DNA from: Candidatus Binatia bacterium
GTDB lineage: Bacteria > Vulcanimicrobiota > Vulcanimicrobiia > Vulcanimicrobiales > Vulcanimicrobiaceae
Direction: 5' to 3'
Length of the DNA: 64,000 bases
Assembly (NCBI GenBank): GCA_035541935.1
Contig: DATKMJ010000033.1
Coordinates: 46,880 to 110,879, forward strand
Each line of letters opens with the position of its first letter. Positions within the stretch are counted from its first letter, which is position 1. A program made the translations under genes and the position numbers. The notes under the pieces were generated by a model. The model searched no databases. It saw nothing but the letters and a program-made list of their open reading frames with translations, and was not told the origin of the DNA. Of the stretch, positions 61,473-64,000 are shown piece after piece.

Positions 61473-61496
61473 GCGCGTCACATCCGTGTGACGCGC
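61473..61496. other. Perfect 10-bp hairpin after the EF-G2 gene
   Basis: GCGCGTCACA and TGTGACGCGC are perfectly complementary with a 4-base loop TCCG. It lies 52 bp after the EF-G2 stop. It could be a terminator without a T tract, or the TGTGA-containing palindrome may be an operator for the following lipoprotein gene. Confidence 0.4.
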
Positions 61497-61535
61497 CTGC
61501 TACGCCGCGCTCGCGCCACCTGCTGATGTAGCGTC

Positions 61536-63230
61536 ATGACATCCTGTCAATGGCGCTCGCGTCGGAGTCCCCTCAACCGGTGTGACTCCCGGCTCGAGAC
61601 TTTTCAGATTTTGGTGTTGGGCCTGGTCGCGGCGTTGTGTGTGACGGGGTGCAGTAAGGTTGGGGGTGGCGGGGTTGGGGGGCGGCATGCGTGGACGAAG
61701 CCGGGGCTGGTGCGCGTCGCCGTGCAGGGCGATCTCAAGAACCTCAATCCGCTGCTCAACTCGAACACGACCGACGTTTTCGTGGACCGGTTCATGTTCG
61801 AGCCGCTGCTGACGGCCGATCCGAACGGGAATCCGCTGCCGATGCTCGCGGTGCGGGTGCCGACGCTTGAGAATCGGGATATCAGCGCCGATGGTTTGGC
61901 GATTACGTATCGGCTGCGCCGCGACGCTCGCTGGACCGACGGCGTGGCGGTGACTTCGCAGGACGTGAAATGGTCCTGGCAGGCGATCATGAATCCGGAT
62001 AACAACGTCGTCTCGCGCCACGGCTACGATTTCATCTCGTCGATCGACACGCCGAATCCGTACACGGTCGTCGTGCATTTGAAGCGGCGCTTCGCGCCGT
62101 TCGTCAACACGTTCTTCGCGGAGAGCGACCAGCCGTACATGGTCGCGCCGGCGCACGTTCTCTCAAAGTATGCCAACCTCAACCAGGTTCCGTTCAACGG
62201 CGCGCCGACCGTCAGCGACGGGCCGTTTAAGTTTCTCGAGTGGGCGCACGGCGACCACATCTCGGTCGTCCGCAACGATAAGTTCTTCATGGGAAGGCCG
62301 AAGCTGAACCGGGTGGATGTAAAAGTCATTCCGGACGAGGACACGGCGGTCAACTTACTGCGCACGCACGGGATAGACTTCATGTTTCAGGCGTCGCAGG
62401 AGACCTACGATCAGGTGCGCTCGCTCGACGGGATTCGGATCGTCTGGGTAAACGTCAACGGTTACTCCTACGTTCAGATGAATCTAGCGCGGCCGATTCT
62501 CAGCGATCCGCGCGTCCGGCTGGCGATCGCCTACGCGATCGATAAGCGGGAGTTGGTCAAAACGCTCACCTTCGGAACGCAGACGATCGCGACCGCGGAT
62601 ATTCCGGAGTGGATGTGGGCCTTCAATCCGCGCGTCCGCTCCTACCCGCACGACCCGGCGACGGCGCGCTCGCTCCTACGCTCGGCCGGCTGGTCGCCCG
62701 GGCCCGACGGCATCATGCGAAAGAACGGTGAGCGGCTCTCGCTCGTGCTCGCCACGAACAACTCGAACGTGACGCGGCGCCGGGAGTCGCTCGAGATTCA
62801 GGCGATGCTGCGCCAGATCGGCGTAGATACGGAGATCAAGTCGTATCCCGGCGACGTGCTCTTCGCGCCGGCCGGCATGGGCGGGATCCTACAGCTGGGC
62901 CGCTTCGATCTCACCGTCTCGGGCTGGTACGCGGGGATCGATCCCGACGACAGCAGTCAGTACGCCTGCGAGAACTTCCCGCCGAGCGGCTACAACTACT
63001 CGCGCTACTGCAGCCCCAAGATGCAGGCGGCGCAGCGCATCGCGCTCACGCGCTACGACCGCCCGTCGCGCACCGCCGCCTACTATCAAATTCAAGAGCT
63101 GCTCGTGCGCGACAATCCGGCGCTCTTCATCTACTATCTGCGGCAGATGGAACCCGTCAGCGTCGACTTTCAGGGGTTCGAGCCGAACCCCGTCGTCGAG
63201 AATTGGAACGCGTGGCAATGGAACATTTAG
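61536..63230 (+). CDS. ABC transporter peptide-binding lipoprotein (SBP family 5), third copy
   Basis: A 564-residue family-5 solute-binding lipoprotein. The lipobox is CVTGCSK, about 40 residues from ATG 61536, so the true start may be later. It has RVAVQGDLKNLNPLLNSNTT, TYRLRRDARWTDGVAVTSQD, and SGWYAGIDPDDSSQYACENF, the last matching the segment shared by the two copies at 26-29 kb. It is an orphan too: no permease, ATPase or other transporter part is next to it. Its end overlaps pyrE. Confidence 0.9.
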   Translation: MTSCQWRSRRSPLNRCDSRLETFQILVLGLVAALCVTGCSKVGGGGVGGRHAWTKPGLVRVAVQGDLKNLNPLLNSNTTDVFVDRFMFEPLLTADPNGNPLPMLAVRVPTLENRDISADGLAITYRLRRDARWTDGVAVTSQDVKWSWQAIMNPDNNVVSRHGYDFISSIDTPNPYTVVVHLKRRFAPFVNTFFAESDQPYMVAPAHVLSKYANLNQVPFNGAPTVSDGPFKFLEWAHGDHISVVRNDKFFMGRPKLNRVDVKVIPDEDTAVNLLRTHGIDFMFQASQETYDQVRSLDGIRIVWVNVNGYSYVQMNLARPILSDPRVRLAIAYAIDKRELVKTLTFGTQTIATADIPEWMWAFNPRVRSYPHDPATARSLLRSAGWSPGPDGIMRKNGERLSLVLATNNSNVTRRRESLEIQAMLRQIGVDTEIKSYPGDVLFAPAGMGGILQLGRFDLTVSGWYAGIDPDDSSQYACENFPPSGYNYSRYCSPKMQAAQRIALTRYDRPSRTAAYYQIQELLVRDNPALFIYYLRQMEPVSVDFQGFEPNPVVENWNAWQWNI

Positions 63231-63748
63231 GCCTCCCCGAGCTGACCTGGCTGCGCAAAATCATCGTCGAGCGGGCTCTGACGCGCGGCGATTACGTGCT
63301 CGCCGGCGGCGCCCGCAGCGATTATTACATCGACAAGTTCAGCCTCTTCTCCGACCCGACGATCCTGCGGCGCATCGCGCGGCTCTTCACGCCGATCGTC
63401 TCGGAGGTCAGTCCGGATCTCATCGCGGGAACCGAACTGGGCGGCGTCGTTATCGCTACCGCCGTCTCGCAACTCTCCGGCATACCGATGATCGCCGTCC
63501 GCAAGAAGCCGAAAGCGTACGGAGCCTTCGCCAACGATTACGTCGAGGGGCCGTACGAGGAGGGGCAGCACGTGTTGCTGCTCGAGGACGTCGTGACGAA
63601 CGGGCGCGAACTGCTGTCGGCCGCCGCGCGATTGCGCGAGCTAGGCCTGCGCGTGACGCCCTACGCGCTGATCAGCCGCGGGCTCGCTCCGGTCCGCGCG
63701 CTCATTCAGTTCTCGCTGCCGAACGACGACCCGAAGACCGAGAACTGA
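63218..63748 (+). CDS. pyrE: Orotate phosphoribosyltransferase
   Basis: About 176 residues. It adds ribose-phosphate to orotate in pyrimidine synthesis. The type-I PRTase signature is VLLLEDVVTNGREL (the PRPP loop, usually V-V-E-D-V-x-T-T/S-G), with AGTELGGVVIATAVS for substrate binding and FSLFSDPTILRRIA in the hood. The Thr-Gly of the loop reads N-G here. The start ATG 63218 lies inside the preceding gene; 63203 is an alternative. No other pyr gene is adjacent. Confidence 0.9.
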   Translation: MEHLGLPELTWLRKIIVERALTRGDYVLAGGARSDYYIDKFSLFSDPTILRRIARLFTPIVSEVSPDLIAGTELGGVVIATAVSQLSGIPMIAVRKKPKAYGAFANDYVEGPYEEGQHVLLLEDVVTNGRELLSAAARLRELGLRVTPYALISRGLAPVRALIQFSLPNDDPKTEN

Positions 63749-63756
63749 TCGCAGCG

Positions 63757-64000
63757 TCAGGGCAGAGATGCCAAGACGTCCTCGGCGTGGTCGTTCACGT
63801 TCACCTTCGGCCAGACTTTTCGGATCGTGCCGTCGGCGTCGATGAGAAAGGTCGAGCGCGCGTTGACGCCGAGCGCTTTATAGAGTTCTGAGCGCGTGTC
63901 GGCCAGCAGCGCGAACGGAATCGAGTACTTCTTCTTGAAGCGCTGGTGCGACTCGACGGAGTCGCGGCTGACGCCGACGATGCGCGCCTTCTTCGCTTCG
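63757..64000 (-). CDS. BCP/AhpC-type thiol peroxidase, C-terminal part (partial)
   Basis: Only the last 80 codons are in the window. They read IVGVSRDSVESHQRFKKKY, IPFALLADTRSELYKALGV, STFLIDADGTIRKVWPKV and the ending DVLASLP. This is the second half of a bacterioferritin-comigratory-type peroxiredoxin. The peroxidatic Cys (in TPGCT) lies past the window edge. Transcribed toward pyrE. Confidence 0.85.
   Translation of the reverse strand, partial: EAKKARIVGVSRDSVESHQRFKKKYSIPFALLADTRSELYKALGVNARSTFLIDADGTIRKVWPKVNVNDHAEDVLASLP

Overview
This is a 64 kb piece of a high-GC, tightly packed bacterial chromosome. No plasmid, phage, IS element, CRISPR array, rRNA or tRNA gene was seen. The cell is evidently diderm and aerobic: it encodes a TolC-type outer-membrane protein, several lipobox lipoproteins, a stalk-domain protein with a probable outer-membrane barrel, a type II NADH dehydrogenase and fumarase C. 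The mix of GloVer-type repeat lipoproteins, secreted beta-propellers, a copper-amine-oxidase-N-like stalk domain, a SufR-controlled suf operon and free-standing Flp pilins suggests Candidatus Eremiobacterota (WPS-2) or a close relative. That placement is an inference from gene content and style, not a phylogeny.

Layout. 1-7.5 kb: end of an Nramp metal transporter, then mutS and miaB (minus), with der, plsY, efp and a TauE/SafE permease (plus). 7.5-12.4 kb: VOC protein, DEAD-box helicase, propeller lipoprotein, alpha/beta hydrolase and a stand-alone 5'-3' exonuclease. 12.4-17 kb: two Flp pilins, a decayed lyase-like fragment, two GloVer-repeat lipoproteins and a secreted protein. 17-26 kb: fumC, SprT-like, TPR, two M55 D-aminopeptidases, a LeuA-like synthase, NDH-2, site-2 protease and a GT87-type membrane protein. 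26-36 kb: two peptide-binding lipoproteins, an AhbA/AhbB-like fused protein, a TolC/adaptor pair without a pump, thioesterase, stalk/barrel protein behind a structured leader, and a periplasmic protein. 36-45.5 kb: nitrilase-like protein, DUF4337, propeller, phosphodiester glycosidase, TlpA pair, folD, flavin reductase, MBL hydrolase and thpR. 45.7-55 kb: HdeD, Fe-S assembly genes (an IscU-like scaffold, sufR, then divergent sufCDSU), DUF485/ActP and small unknowns. 55-64 kb: secreted proteins, an ECF sigma operon, an EF-G2 paralogue, a third peptide-binding lipoprotein, pyrE and the end of a bcp-type peroxiredoxin gene.

The most striking locus is 56.4-59.4 kb. An ECF sigma factor overlaps a gene fusing an anti-sigma zinc-finger domain to a complete O6-alkylguanine-DNA alkyltransferase. 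A PHP phosphoesterase with a histone-H1-like lysine-rich tail follows. By analogy with Ada, this could be an alkylation-sensing anti-sigma switch: the suicidal repair reaction would alter the protein and release the sigma factor. That mechanism is inferred, but the fusion and operon are directly visible.

A second recurring oddity is genes whose evident N-terminus lies upstream of any ATG/GTG/TTG. At least two of them (8094 and 55134) point to ATC start codons.
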